DNA from: Flavobacteriaceae bacterium
Lineage (GTDB): Bacteria > Bacteroidota > Bacteroidia > Flavobacteriales > Flavobacteriaceae
NCBI GenBank assembly: GCA_029252105.1
Contig: JAQXCA010000018.1
Location: 1 to 38,376 of the forward strand
Direction: 5' to 3'
Length of the DNA stretch: 38,376 nucleotides
Position numbers and translations under genes: made by a program. Every line of letters begins with the position of its first letter. Positions within the stretch are counted from its first letter, which is position 1. The notes below the pieces were generated by a model. It had not been told where the DNA came from. It made no database searches and was given only the letters and a program-made list of their open reading frames with translations. Of the stretch, positions 1 through 9,754 are shown in pieces.

Positions 1-695
1 GCTTGCATTAACGATTGAAACGTTCCGGTATCTAACCAAGCGGTTCCTCTATCTAAAATACTGACGCTGAGCTTACCTTGTTTGAGGTATTCCTTATTAA
101 CGTCTGTTATTTCTAATTCGCCCCTGTGACTGGGTTTAATGTTTTTAGCGATTTCTACAACCGTGTTATCATAAAAATAAATCCCAGGAACGGCATAATT
201 CGATTTAGGATGTTCTGGTTTCTCTTCGATAGAAATCGCTTTGCCATCTTGGTCAAACTCAACAACACCATAACGTTCTGGATCATTAACTCGATACGCA
301 TAAATAATGCCGCCTTCTGGATTATTATTAGCCTGCAAAAGTTTCTCTAAACCTGTGCCATAAAAAATATTATCTCCTAAAATAAGAGCTACTTTATCAT
401 CTCCTATAAAATCTTCACCAATTAAAAACGCCTGTGCTAATCCATTCGGATGTTCTTGTACCGCATATTCAAATGTGCAACCGTACTTTTTACCATCTCC
501 TAATAAGTCTTTAAATAAAGGTAAATCTTTTGGTGTTGAAATAATTAAAACCTCATTAATACCCGCATACATTAATGTAGACAGCGGATAATATATCATC
601 GGCTTATCATAAATAGGCATCAATTGCTTACTTACAGACAGTGTTAAGGGATGTAATCGAGTTCCAGAGCCTCCAGCGAGAATAATTCCTTTCAT
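1..695 (-). CDS. rfbA: Glucose-1-phosphate thymidylyltransferase, 3' end truncated by window edge
   Basis: Reverse-strand reading from CAT at 693-695 gives [46 protein letters not shown]..., the RmlA nucleotidyltransferase signature; open to the window edge. Confidence 0.95.
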   Translation of the reverse strand, partial: MKGIILAGGSGTRLHPLTLSVSKQLMPIYDKPMIYYPLSTLMYAGINEVLIISTPKDLPLFKDLLGDGKKYGCTFEYAVQEHPNGLAQAFLIGEDFIGDDKVALILGDNIFYGTGLEKLLQANNNPEGGIIYAYRVNDPERYGVVEFDQDGKAISIEEKPEHPKSNYAVPGIYFYDNTVVEIAKNIKPSHRGELEITDVNKEYLKQGKLSVSILDRGTAWLDTGTFQSLMQ

Positions 696-701
696 CTTGC
701 G

Positions 702-1745
702 TTAGTTGTATTGTTTATCATAATAGGACTGATAAGCCCCTGTTGTGACGTTCTTTAGCCAAACATCGTTTTCTAAATACCAATCAATGGTAATCGCTAA
801 ACCTTCTTCAAAAGTTACGGACGGCTCCCAACCTAATTCATTATTTATTTTTGAAGCATCAATTGCATAACGTAAATCATGTCCTGGACGGTCTTTAACA
901 AACGTGATGAGTTGCTCTGAATCGCCTTTGGCGCGCCCAAGTTTCACATCCATTTGACGACATAACTCTTTTACTAAATCGATGTTTTTCCACTCATTAA
1001 AACCACCAATATTATAGGTTTCTTTGTTTTTTCCTTTGTGAAACACCAAATCAATAGCCTCTGCATGATCTTTTACATACAACCAATCCCTTGTATATTC
1101 TCCATTTCCATAAACTGGAAGTGGCGCTTTATTAATAATATTATTTATAAATAAGGGAATCAGTTTTTCTGGAAATTGATTCTGCCCATAATTATTCGAG
1201 CAGTTTGTGATTACATACGGCATATCATACGTTTCTCCATAAGACCTCACAATATGATCTGAACTTGCCTTAGAGGCTGAATAGGGTGAATTTGGATCGT
1301 ATGGAGTCGTCTCTGTAAACAACCCTGTTTGTCCTAATGTTCCGTAGACCTCATCAGTACTTACGTGATAAAACAACTTGTTATCAAAGTTGTCTTTCCA
1401 AGTATTTTTAAAAGCATTCAAAAGAATCGTCGTGCCTATAACATTGGTTTTAATAAACGCTAAAGGGTCTTTTATAGATCTGTCCACATGAGATTCTGCC
1501 GCTAAATGAATGACGCTATCAAATTTGTGTTTTTCAAACAATTCATTTATAAAGCTCTCATCCGTTATATCCCCTTTTATAAACGTGTAGTTTGGCTTAG
1601 ACTCAATGGCTTTTAGATTCTCTAAATTGCCTGCATATGTCAGGGCGTCTAAATTAAAAATATGATACTGTGGGTGTCTTTCTACAAATAGATTGATGAC
1701 ATGTGAGCCTATAAAGCCAGCGCCTCCTGTTATTAAAATTTTCAT
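702..1745 (-). CDS. rfbB: dTDP-glucose 4,6-dehydratase
   Basis: MKILITGGAGFIGSHV Rossmann motif, YSASKASSDH (YxxxK), DRPGHDLRYAID; adjacent to rfbA. Confidence 0.96.
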   Translation of the reverse strand: MKILITGGAGFIGSHVINLFVERHPQYHIFNLDALTYAGNLENLKAIESKPNYTFIKGDITDESFINELFEKHKFDSVIHLAAESHVDRSIKDPLAFIKTNVIGTTILLNAFKNTWKDNFDNKLFYHVSTDEVYGTLGQTGLFTETTPYDPNSPYSASKASSDHIVRSYGETYDMPYVITNCSNNYGQNQFPEKLIPLFINNIINKAPLPVYGNGEYTRDWLYVKDHAEAIDLVFHKGKNKETYNIGGFNEWKNIDLVKELCRQMDVKLGRAKGDSEQLITFVKDRPGHDLRYAIDASKINNELGWEPSVTFEEGLAITIDWYLENDVWLKNVTTGAYQSYYDKQYN

Positions 1746-2815
1746 ACACTCTTATTGTACGTTTCTAAAAATTTCAAAAACTCCAATCCTAATAAAATTA
1801 TCAATGCTCCTAATAACACTATAACCCCGTAATATAACTTGACACTAAGTTTCTTTCCAAAGAGCGTCATTTTAGTACTTGCAAATCCTGAGTCCTGTTT
1901 GTTGGATATCATTTCAACGATATATTGCTTGTCTTGGATGTTTCTTTCAATTTGTACTAATTGATTTCTCAGTTCTAAATCACTTTGATATAAATCGAAC
2001 TCTTTCGTTTTTTCAGTGTCATTAGACCCTTCAAAAGTAATGCCTATTTCTGAAGATTTATCAGACTTTGAACTCATTTCCAAGACGCGTTTGTACGTGT
2101 TTTGAAGAGAGTCAGACTTCACTAAAGCGAGTTCCAAAGCGTTTTTTCTTTGGTTAAGTTCTGCAATGTCTTTGCGCTGCTCGTTTACGAAAAACGGATT
2201 CGAGTTAATAGATTCTACAATGTTCTCAAAAACAGATTTGAAATTATTCCTCTGCGTAGATTCAATACTTATTTGTTGAAAGGTATGCGTATAGTCTTCG
2301 TTGTTTTCTAAAAAATCTTCATAGTCGATCTTTGTTGCCGCTAAAGAATCTAATCCTTTCATGTAGTTGTTAAACGCCAGAAGTTTTTGGTTCTCACTAA
2401 CTACAGGTTTTACCTCAAACGATAAAATAGAATTCGCTTTTTCCTCGTTTAAGTTTAAAGCTTTTCCTAATATTTCATAATCGCTTTGCTTTAATAAATC
2501 GTTATAATACCCTACCGCGCTGTAAAGGTTTTCTCCAATTTGATAATTTTGCACTAGTGTTACAGAAGATTGGTATTTAGCTTGTGATGTTTTACTGCTT
2601 AAAATTCCGATTCCGATTCCGATAATTCCTGCTACTACAAGAATAATGATGTGTTTCTTGATGAAAAAAACAAACCATATAAATACGGAGAAAAGACCTT
2701 TAAAAATGCGGTAAATAAAATTAAAGAAACGATCAAAAGCGGCTCCGATAAGCTTAAAAAGCTGTCCTAAATCTACTTCCTCTGAGTTGTTGGGTGTGTT
2801 GGGATTAGTACTCAT
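1742..2815 (-). CDS. Wzz/chain-length-determinant-like membrane protein
   Basis: N-terminal TM segment, long coiled-coil periplasmic region, C-terminal TM segment (LYYGVIVLLGALIILLGLEFLKF); 4-bp overlap with rfbB. Confidence 0.7.
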   Translation of the reverse strand: MSTNPNTPNNSEEVDLGQLFKLIGAAFDRFFNFIYRIFKGLFSVFIWFVFFIKKHIIILVVAGIIGIGIGILSSKTSQAKYQSSVTLVQNYQIGENLYSAVGYYNDLLKQSDYEILGKALNLNEEKANSILSFEVKPVVSENQKLLAFNNYMKGLDSLAATKIDYEDFLENNEDYTHTFQQISIESTQRNNFKSVFENIVESINSNPFFVNEQRKDIAELNQRKNALELALVKSDSLQNTYKRVLEMSSKSDKSSEIGITFEGSNDTEKTKEFDLYQSDLELRNQLVQIERNIQDKQYIVEMISNKQDSGFASTKMTLFGKKLSVKLYYGVIVLLGALIILLGLEFLKFLETYNKSV

Positions 2816-2821
2816 AATGTA

Positions 2822-4507
2822 TTAGTTAAATATCTGTTGTAAAATTTGTTTCGTAATTAAATAGGTTGGCTTCACACCGCTAGACCCAAGACCTCCTGAT
2901 GCCAGTGTACTGCCCGTTTCTAAAGGATTATCACTCGCATAATACGCATAGCGTACTTTAACGTTGGGGTTAATACTATGACGAACCTTAGACGCCGCTT
3001 GCACTGCCTTTTGATAATGAGCGCCTTCCATCTCCAATCCAATGACGTTCCATGTGGAATCATGGAAAAACTTTAATAAATCTTTATTCTGTAGCGATGT
3101 GCCCAATACAGTTACCATCGTGCCTTCAAAAACCTTCAAATCTTTGGTGTCAAAATCTTCAATGGTTAATTCGTTTTTAAATGGATAATTATCAGCAGTT
3201 CCTTCAAAAATATGAGCTGATGGAATCATAATATCGCCTTTGGAGCCTTCTAAAATCCCCGCCTTACCCATTATAGAAATAGAATCCACATTGAGATGGA
3301 TGTTATTTTCAGTAGTTTTGAAGGGCTTTAATAATTCGTCAATCGTTTCATAAGCTTGTTCTCCAAAAGCGTAATCCATAACAATAATTACGGGCGCCTC
3401 TTTTGAAGCGTCAAGTTCATATGTCGTATTTGAAAAATCAATTTTAGCAGAATCAAAAATTTGAACATCTATATTCGTTCCTGAAGTATCTTCTAAGACT
3501 ATCATACCTTCTTGCAACGCAACTTGTTTTGTTTTATTGCGAAACACTTTATTTTCTTCTTTACTCAACAGCTCATAAACCGTAAAAACATCATGCTTAG
3601 CACACAAATCTTTAAGGGCCTTAGGAGCGTGTAAGGTATTCATTACGCTGTGTAGGTTTGCAGAGATAATATGGATGGGGCGATTGATTAATTGGTGTTT
3701 TTGAAGCGTTTCTTTTATGGTATTTGCCCAAGCTTCGCCATGAATATGGTGTCCTAGACGTTCTCTTAGAACTGGGCTAAAGCTGATTGTTCGTTTAGAA
3801 TTGTCCACTATTTCTTCGATGGCACGCTTACCTAACCAATAAATCAAATGTAAAAAGTGATCCGGCTGTTTTGGTGTTGAAAACTGGTCATAAACCTCTA
3901 AAATTTCTTCAAAAGTTCTCCCTAAAATATTTCCAGTATGTGTGATCGCTAACTCGCGTTCCTTTTGATTTAATTTTTTCTTAGATAGTACTGCCGCTTC
4001 TAGCTTTACCCAATCTCTTGTTGTTGACCCTTTGTCGTCAATAATTACACGTTTTGCAATCTTATGAGACTCGATAAATATAAACGTCAAATGTGTCAGA
4101 ATATCATATATTTCAGAACGTCCACGAGTAATTTCGATATTCATTTGTTCAAAATCAATACGATAACAATTACGACGTCTTTTTGAGGGTACAATTGCTT
4201 CAAAATGTGAATTTCCAAACCCTTCAGCACTCGTTAAGTTTATCAATATACACTCTTCAATTCCTACTGGAAGACGGTCAACCACGTAGAGCAAACCTTC
4301 TAACTCTGTTTTGTCCCCAGCAATGGAACCATATATTTCGGGGCGTAATTGCAATAACGCTTGACGTAAAGTTTCTCCAGAAACACCCATTGGCTTGTAA
4401 AAACCTCGGTTAAATAAATGACGCATAGTTAAATACATCCGTTCAATGGCGTGCGAACTTTCTTGAGCTCGTGTACGAATTAAGTTTTTTGTGTGAGTTT
4501 GCTTCAT
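2822..4507 (-). CDS. Uncharacterised conserved Bacteroidota protein (possibly DUF6909) with nucleoside-phosphorylase-like C-terminal region
   Basis: 561 aa intact ORF; C-terminal GSKGDIMIPSAHIFEGT...VLGTSL...WNVIGLEMEGAHYQKAV resembles the PNP/MTAN EMEGA region. Family name from memory only. Confidence 0.7.
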   Translation of the reverse strand: MKQTHTKNLIRTRAQESSHAIERMYLTMRHLFNRGFYKPMGVSGETLRQALLQLRPEIYGSIAGDKTELEGLLYVVDRLPVGIEECILINLTSAEGFGNSHFEAIVPSKRRRNCYRIDFEQMNIEITRGRSEIYDILTHLTFIFIESHKIAKRVIIDDKGSTTRDWVKLEAAVLSKKKLNQKERELAITHTGNILGRTFEEILEVYDQFSTPKQPDHFLHLIYWLGKRAIEEIVDNSKRTISFSPVLRERLGHHIHGEAWANTIKETLQKHQLINRPIHIISANLHSVMNTLHAPKALKDLCAKHDVFTVYELLSKEENKVFRNKTKQVALQEGMIVLEDTSGTNIDVQIFDSAKIDFSNTTYELDASKEAPVIIVMDYAFGEQAYETIDELLKPFKTTENNIHLNVDSISIMGKAGILEGSKGDIMIPSAHIFEGTADNYPFKNELTIEDFDTKDLKVFEGTMVTVLGTSLQNKDLLKFFHDSTWNVIGLEMEGAHYQKAVQAASKVRHSINPNVKVRYAYYASDNPLETGSTLASGGLGSSGVKPTYLITKQILQQIFN

Positions 4508-4527
4508 AAGTATCGTGCAAAGATACG

Positions 4528-6051
4528 TTAATTACCCGAATTATTTTTGGTCAAGATGTCCGCAATTTTTCGATCATTAGATAGCCGAGGCGTTTTATTT
4601 TGCCCTCCTAATTTGCCAATCGTTTTCATATAGTCTTGAAAACCGCCTTTTTTTACCTGAGTAATTTTTAAAGGCTGTAACACTTTTCCTTGAATTAAAT
4701 CCAAATAATAACTGTTTTGATGTTGAAGTTCTGCATCAATATGAGCGGCAAACACTTTAAAATCTTTTGGTGGATTTTCAAACTCTATAAACCATTCATG
4801 AAATGGCAACCCTTCTGCAGGAGCTATTTGAGGCGCTACTGTAAACTCGCTCACACTTACGTCTGTTGCTTTTAAAGCGCCCAATAGGGCTTGCTCCACT
4901 TCCTTCGCTATAACGTGTTCGCCAAAAGCAGAAATAAAGTGTTTAATACGCCCACTCACAATCACCCTAAAAGGCGCTAAAGATGTAAACTGAACTGTAT
5001 CTCCTATGTTGTATCCCCACAGGCCTGCATTGGTTGAAATAATGATAACATAATTAACTCCAATTTTGACGTCTTTCAATGATAATCGTAGCGGTGTTGT
5101 TTCAAAAAAAGTATCGGCAACTATAAACTCATAAAACATTCCTGAGTCTAACTGAAGTAACATCCCTGGTTCGTTTTGCCGATCCTGAAATGCAAAAAAC
5201 CCTTCGCTGGCAGGGTACAGCTCTACACTGTCAACCGTTCTTCCAATTAAGCGTTCAAACTTTGAGCGGTATGGCTCATAATTAACCCCTCCAAAAATAA
5301 ATAGATTGAAATTTTTGAATATCTCCCCCACTTTTTGCCCTTTTTCTTCAATCAGCTTTTCAAAATACATTTGAACCCAAGACGGAATCCCTGCTATAAC
5401 AGACATGTCCTCGTTTAGCGTCTCTTGAACAATCATGTTTACTTTAGTTTCCCAATCCTCAATACAGTTTGTTTCTAGTGAGGGCAGTCTATTTTTTTGA
5501 AGATATTTAGGCACATAGTGTGCTACAATTCCAGACAAGCGCCCAAGCTGTATCCCGTTTTTGGTTTCAAGGACGGGGCTTCCTTGTAAGAAAATCATTT
5601 TTCCAGATACAATTTTAGTGTTTCCTGTTTGATGGATATACATTAAGATTGCGTTTTTAGCAGCCTCAATATGCCCAGGCATACTTTCTTTAGTAATAGG
5701 AATATATTTAGCTCCCGAAGTCGTTCCAGAAGTTTTGGCGAAATACAACGGCTTCCCTTTCCATAGAATATTTTCTTGCCCTGCAACTACTTTTTCAACG
5801 TAAGGTTTCAATGCCTCATAATCTCGTACTGGAACACGGTCTACAAAATCTTGATGTGTATGTATATTTTTAAAATCATGATCAACCCCAAATTGAGTTG
5901 TAGCTGCCTGTGAAATTAAAGACTGAAATACCCGTTTCTGAGTATCAATAGGGTTAGAAGCCCATGTACTAATTTTTTTATAAACTCTAGCAGCATACAG
6001 TTTTGCAGCAAAGGCTTTTATTGATGGCATTTTGTTGGTTTTAAAAGTCAA
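4528..6051 (-). CDS. GH3 auxin-responsive-promoter-family protein (acyl-adenylate/amido synthetase-like); start probably the internal MPSIKAF (6030)
   Basis: FAKTSGTTSGAKYIPITKE adenylation motif, LYPASEGFFAFQ, YNIGDTVQFTSLAPFRVIVSGRIKHFISAFGEHV typical of bacterial GH3. Confidence 0.92.
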   Translation of the reverse strand: MTFKTNKMPSIKAFAAKLYAARVYKKISTWASNPIDTQKRVFQSLISQAATTQFGVDHDFKNIHTHQDFVDRVPVRDYEALKPYVEKVVAGQENILWKGKPLYFAKTSGTTSGAKYIPITKESMPGHIEAAKNAILMYIHQTGNTKIVSGKMIFLQGSPVLETKNGIQLGRLSGIVAHYVPKYLQKNRLPSLETNCIEDWETKVNMIVQETLNEDMSVIAGIPSWVQMYFEKLIEEKGQKVGEIFKNFNLFIFGGVNYEPYRSKFERLIGRTVDSVELYPASEGFFAFQDRQNEPGMLLQLDSGMFYEFIVADTFFETTPLRLSLKDVKIGVNYVIIISTNAGLWGYNIGDTVQFTSLAPFRVIVSGRIKHFISAFGEHVIAKEVEQALLGALKATDVSVSEFTVAPQIAPAEGLPFHEWFIEFENPPKDFKVFAAHIDAELQHQNSYYLDLIQGKVLQPLKITQVKKGGFQDYMKTIGKLGGQNKTPRLSNDRKIADILTKNNSGN

Positions 6052-6895
6052 TAAAGGTGGTTGGGTTCAAAGGAATACCGTTATTCCACAATTCAAAATG
6101 TAAATGTGGTCCCGTACTCAATTCTCCTGAAGATCCAGAAATGGCAATCACTTCTCGTGATTTCACAAAATCGCCTTGCACTTTTGTGAGAGAGGAATTG
6201 TGCTTGTAAACAGAAATTAATTCTTCTCCATGATCGATGATGATAACATAACTTGCATCTGAAGTCCAAGATGCAAACAATACACGCCCGTCTGCAGTGG
6301 CCTTTACAGGTGTGTTTCTAGGAATAACAACATCTACAGCAAAATGTTTTTCATTAACGTCAAATCCAGAGCTTATAGGCCCATTAACAGGGGGGAAGAA
6401 GACAAAATCTGTAACGGTTGTCGCTGTGTCAAATAGATTATACTTGTCTTCATTACTTACTTTAGCCCTCAATATTGAATCTGCTTTTGAAGGATTTAAA
6501 TTTAAGATGTCTGTATCGGCTTGAGCCGCTTTATAAATGGAATCTTTATTTATAACAACCGCACTAACTTCTCCTCGTAAAACTCTTTTAACAGAGCTAA
6601 TATAGGTGTCATTAGTATTAATCACCTTTAGTAAAGAATCTGTTTTAAAATCCAACTCCAACGCTTGCTGTTGGAGCGCTGTGGAGGAATACCCCGGAAT
6701 ATATTCTCGTACTGGTGTAAACGCAATAAATACAGTAGTAATAGCTACAAGAAAAACAGCGATTATCGACCCTAAAACAAAAACATTTAGGCGCGTTAAC
6801 TTGAAGGCTAAGCGTTCTTCAAAAGTATCTTCATTTAATACCACTAAGCGGTATTTATGAAGAAGTTTTTTTTTAAGTTTCTTTTTTCTGGCCAT
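6041..6895 (-). CDS. M23 family metallopeptidase (LytM-type, membrane anchored)
   Basis: N-terminal TM segment; HFAVDVV and GPHLHFELW zinc-ligand motifs. Confidence 0.93.
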   Translation of the reverse strand: MARKKKLKKKLLHKYRLVVLNEDTFEERLAFKLTRLNVFVLGSIIAVFLVAITTVFIAFTPVREYIPGYSSTALQQQALELDFKTDSLLKVINTNDTYISSVKRVLRGEVSAVVINKDSIYKAAQADTDILNLNPSKADSILRAKVSNEDKYNLFDTATTVTDFVFFPPVNGPISSGFDVNEKHFAVDVVIPRNTPVKATADGRVLFASWTSDASYVIIIDHGEELISVYKHNSSLTKVQGDFVKSREVIAISGSSGELSTGPHLHFELWNNGIPLNPTTFIDF

Positions 6896-6984
6896 TATAC
6901 TACAAAATTAATTAAAAATTAAGCGATTCTTGTGTTTATAACGGACTAAAGTTTGAAATAACTATTTATTTAATGGATAATTAT

Positions 6985-6992
6985 TAACTTTG
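6985..6992 (+). promoter_or_regulatory. -7 element (TAACTTTG) upstream of tatA
   Basis: Matches TAnnTTTG 20 nt before the tatA ATG; -33 element not convincing. Confidence 0.45.
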
Positions 6993-7012
6993 TAATCTAA
7001 ATATATAACATC

Positions 7013-7207
7013 ATGAACATATATATGTTACCCTTAGTTATTGGAGCGCCACAAATTATTTTAATTGTGGTAGTCGTTCTTTTGTTGTTTGGCGGCAAAA
7101 AAATTCCTGAACTTATGAAAGGTTTAGGCGGCGGAATTAAAGAATTCAAAAAAGCCAGTCAAGACGAAACAAAGGAGGGCGATAAAATTGAGGATAAAAA
7201 AGATTAA
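7013..7207 (+). CDS. tatA: Sec-independent translocase TatA/E-type
   Basis: 64 aa: single [28 protein letters not shown] amphipathic helix. Confidence 0.92.
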   Translation: MNIYMLPLVIGAPQIILIVVVVLLLFGGKKIPELMKGLGGGIKEFKKASQDETKEGDKIEDKKD

Positions 7208-7230
7208 ATAAATCCTAGCTTTGCCGGGTC

Positions 7231-8208
7231 TTATTGTTTAATCGATATCGATTGTATAATCGCTTCTACCTCGAAAATGTAGTCGCGTTTTCCAACGGAG
7301 GGCGCAAACACAAAACCTTCTGCAATCAAATACCGATTGTTTACCGTGTCTTCTAGCCAATAATTTATAAAAGGTCCGGACATAAAGGCGTCTTTTACTT
7401 GCCAAATACTTCGGGTTTCGAAACTATTTAACCCCCCCACTTTAGCATCCCCAAAAAATGGTGTGTATGCTTTTTCAGTTGTCATATAAGTCCCCTCAAC
7501 AGGACCCGGGATGTATAGCTTTCCAATAGAATCACGTGTTCTTATCACGCGCTTCGCAAGCTCTTCCTTGGTTGTGTTTTCACCAAAAGGAAGCGTGTAT
7601 ACCATCAAATTCACTGTGCCTGTTTTTATATCTCTTCGTATCCATAAAAAATCCTCGGCTTGCTTGGCAATACGATAAATAGATGGAAACTGAATATTGA
7701 TACCCAGCTTTTTGGAAATGTCGGAAGTATTAAATAATGATTTTTTGGTACGGCGTTGTTTTTCTTCTATCTCTTGTGCTTTAAAAACTTTACTAATCTT
7801 ATCTTGATTTGTGACAAATTGATCGCTGATTTCCTGATTAGTCATTCCGCTTACCAAAACCATTCGTTGAGGAGAAGCGTAAGGGTTTTTATAAAATTTG
7901 GTAGAGGCAGTTTCTCCTTTAATCACTTTCAAAACAAGACGTGTGTTTTTCACAAACCCTGAGAATACTGAAGATGGAATTTGTCGTAATGTAAGCTGCG
8001 GCTCGTCTTGTGGCAATCCATATAAAGGCGCTCCAATCGTAGATCGTATGGTTTCGCCAACCGAAGAATCCCATAAGGAATTGTCAATTACAACAGATAA
8101 ATCATTGATATTTCCTGAAGATTGTGGCTTATAAACCTTCTTAGGGTCTGAAGAGTCACAAGCCGATAGGAGTATGAGTAAACAAAGGGCTTTTAAACAA
8201 AGTTTCAT
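7231..8208 (-). CDS. DUF4837 family lipoprotein
   Basis: Lipobox LLILLSAC; overall similarity to the Bacteroidota DUF4837 family (recognised from memory). Confidence 0.75.
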   Translation of the reverse strand: MKLCLKALCLLILLSACDSSDPKKVYKPQSSGNINDLSVVIDNSLWDSSVGETIRSTIGAPLYGLPQDEPQLTLRQIPSSVFSGFVKNTRLVLKVIKGETASTKFYKNPYASPQRMVLVSGMTNQEISDQFVTNQDKISKVFKAQEIEEKQRRTKKSLFNTSDISKKLGINIQFPSIYRIAKQAEDFLWIRRDIKTGTVNLMVYTLPFGENTTKEELAKRVIRTRDSIGKLYIPGPVEGTYMTTEKAYTPFFGDAKVGGLNSFETRSIWQVKDAFMSGPFINYWLEDTVNNRYLIAEGFVFAPSVGKRDYIFEVEAIIQSISIKQ

Positions 8209-8219
8209 CGTTTAGTGTT

Positions 8220-9704
8220 TTAATTAGAAATAATTAACATCATTCCGGGTTTCAAATGACTGTCCCAAATATCGTTCCAATCTTTTAAATTTTGAAGCGA
8301 AATACCTGTTAATTTATTTGAGATGCTCCATAGCGAGTCTCCGGGCTTTACTAAATAGGTGGATTTATTAGTCGTGTTTTTTGAACGTTTTGCAGACGGT
8401 CTTGGTTTGCTAGGGGTGTACGCGGTCGGGTTTCGAGAATAGATTGTGAGTCGTTGTCCTATTTTTAAGTCGTTTGTTCTGAGTCCATTCCATTGCTTAA
8501 TTTGACTTACTCTAACTCGAAAATTTCGAGCGATCTTACCTAAGTAGTCTCCTGATTTAACGCTATACCTAATTTTAGAATCGATTTCGAAAAACTGTGG
8601 TAATGGTTTTTCACGTGCTTCAAACTCCGCTTTTGCGGTGGCATAAATTTGTGTTTCATTTTGAATAAAATCACCAACTTTAGCGAGTGGAAGCCTAAGG
8701 GCATACGATTTGTGAGTTAAAACAGGAATAATGTCTAACTTATAAGAAGGGTTAAGATATTGAAGAACTTCAATTTTAGTGTCTGTAAGCTCTGCAACCT
8801 GATCTAAGGCAATCATTTGCTTCACATGAACCGTATCGGTAGCAATCATTGCTGGTTGATTCTGTTCTACTTGGAATCCGTGAGCGTCGGCATACTCAAA
8901 CAAATATAGCGTTGCTAAAAAAGCTGGAAGATAGCCTGCTGTTTCGCGTGGTAAAAACGGGCGTATATTCCAATAATTTTGATAACCTCCCGATCTTCTG
9001 ATCGCTTTTGTCACATTTCCAGGACCCGAATTATAGGCTGCAAGCGCAAGATCCCAGTCGCCAAATATCTTGTACAACGCTGCTAAATATTCAGCGGCCG
9101 CATTAGTCGACCGTAAAGGATCACAGCGTTCATCAACATAACTACTTACTTCAAGGCCATATTGCTTGCCTGTAGCAAACATAAATTGCCATAGACCTGT
9201 TGCGCCCACACGTGATTTAGCGCGTGGCTTTAAAGCGGATTCAACAACTGCCAAATATTTAAGTTCTAACGGTAAGTTGTGTTTATCTAAAACCGCCTCA
9301 AACATTGGGAAATAATAGTGACTTCGGCTCAAAAGCGTTTCCGTCGATTGCTTTCTGTTTTTCAAATAGCCTTTAATTACACTTTCTAAGGAGGGGTTGT
9401 AACCGATATTAAAGGGCGTTTTGGCGTCAAGTAGAGCAAGTCGTTTTTTGAGGGTGTCTGTTGGTAATTCTGGATAATAAACTGCTTCGTATGTCTGGCT
9501 GGAAACAGCATTCGTTAGGGTATCATATAGCGTGTTGCTATACAATTCACTACGCCAACGTTCTTCAAGCTTTTCAACTTTGAGAATACGCAGCTGAACA
9601 GAATCAATTGCGGGCGGAGTTTCAACAGTCAAACTGTCAGCGTTTTGAGCTTGTAATAGCCCAAAATTTAATACCCCTAAAAATAAAAACAGTCTACATT
9701 TCAT
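8220..9704 (-). CDS. MltD-like lytic transglycosylase with two LysM domains
   Basis: VVESALKPRAKSRVGATGLWQFM (GH23), LAAYNSGPGNV; LysM repeats YSVKSGDYLGKIARNF and YLVKPGDSLWSISNKL. Confidence 0.95.
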   Translation of the reverse strand: MKCRLFLFLGVLNFGLLQAQNADSLTVETPPAIDSVQLRILKVEKLEERWRSELYSNTLYDTLTNAVSSQTYEAVYYPELPTDTLKKRLALLDAKTPFNIGYNPSLESVIKGYLKNRKQSTETLLSRSHYYFPMFEAVLDKHNLPLELKYLAVVESALKPRAKSRVGATGLWQFMFATGKQYGLEVSSYVDERCDPLRSTNAAAEYLAALYKIFGDWDLALAAYNSGPGNVTKAIRRSGGYQNYWNIRPFLPRETAGYLPAFLATLYLFEYADAHGFQVEQNQPAMIATDTVHVKQMIALDQVAELTDTKIEVLQYLNPSYKLDIIPVLTHKSYALRLPLAKVGDFIQNETQIYATAKAEFEAREKPLPQFFEIDSKIRYSVKSGDYLGKIARNFRVRVSQIKQWNGLRTNDLKIGQRLTIYSRNPTAYTPSKPRPSAKRSKNTTNKSTYLVKPGDSLWSISNKLTGISLQNLKDWNDIWDSHLKPGMMLIISN

Positions 9705-9754
9705 CTTACAAAATATCTATTCGTTGTGAACGCTACTTTAATCAAACGAACCCC

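Noticed and set aside
126-350. 74-aa plus-strand ORF
   Set aside because: Antisense to rfbA.
3047-3060. GTTCCATGTGGAAT resembling a third parS
   Set aside because: Two mismatches to the symmetric core, and it lies inside a coding region; probably chance.
8606-8625. TTTTTCACGTGCTTCA as a parS variant
   Set aside because: Has the CACGTG core but the right arm does not match; inside the lytic transglycosylase CDS.
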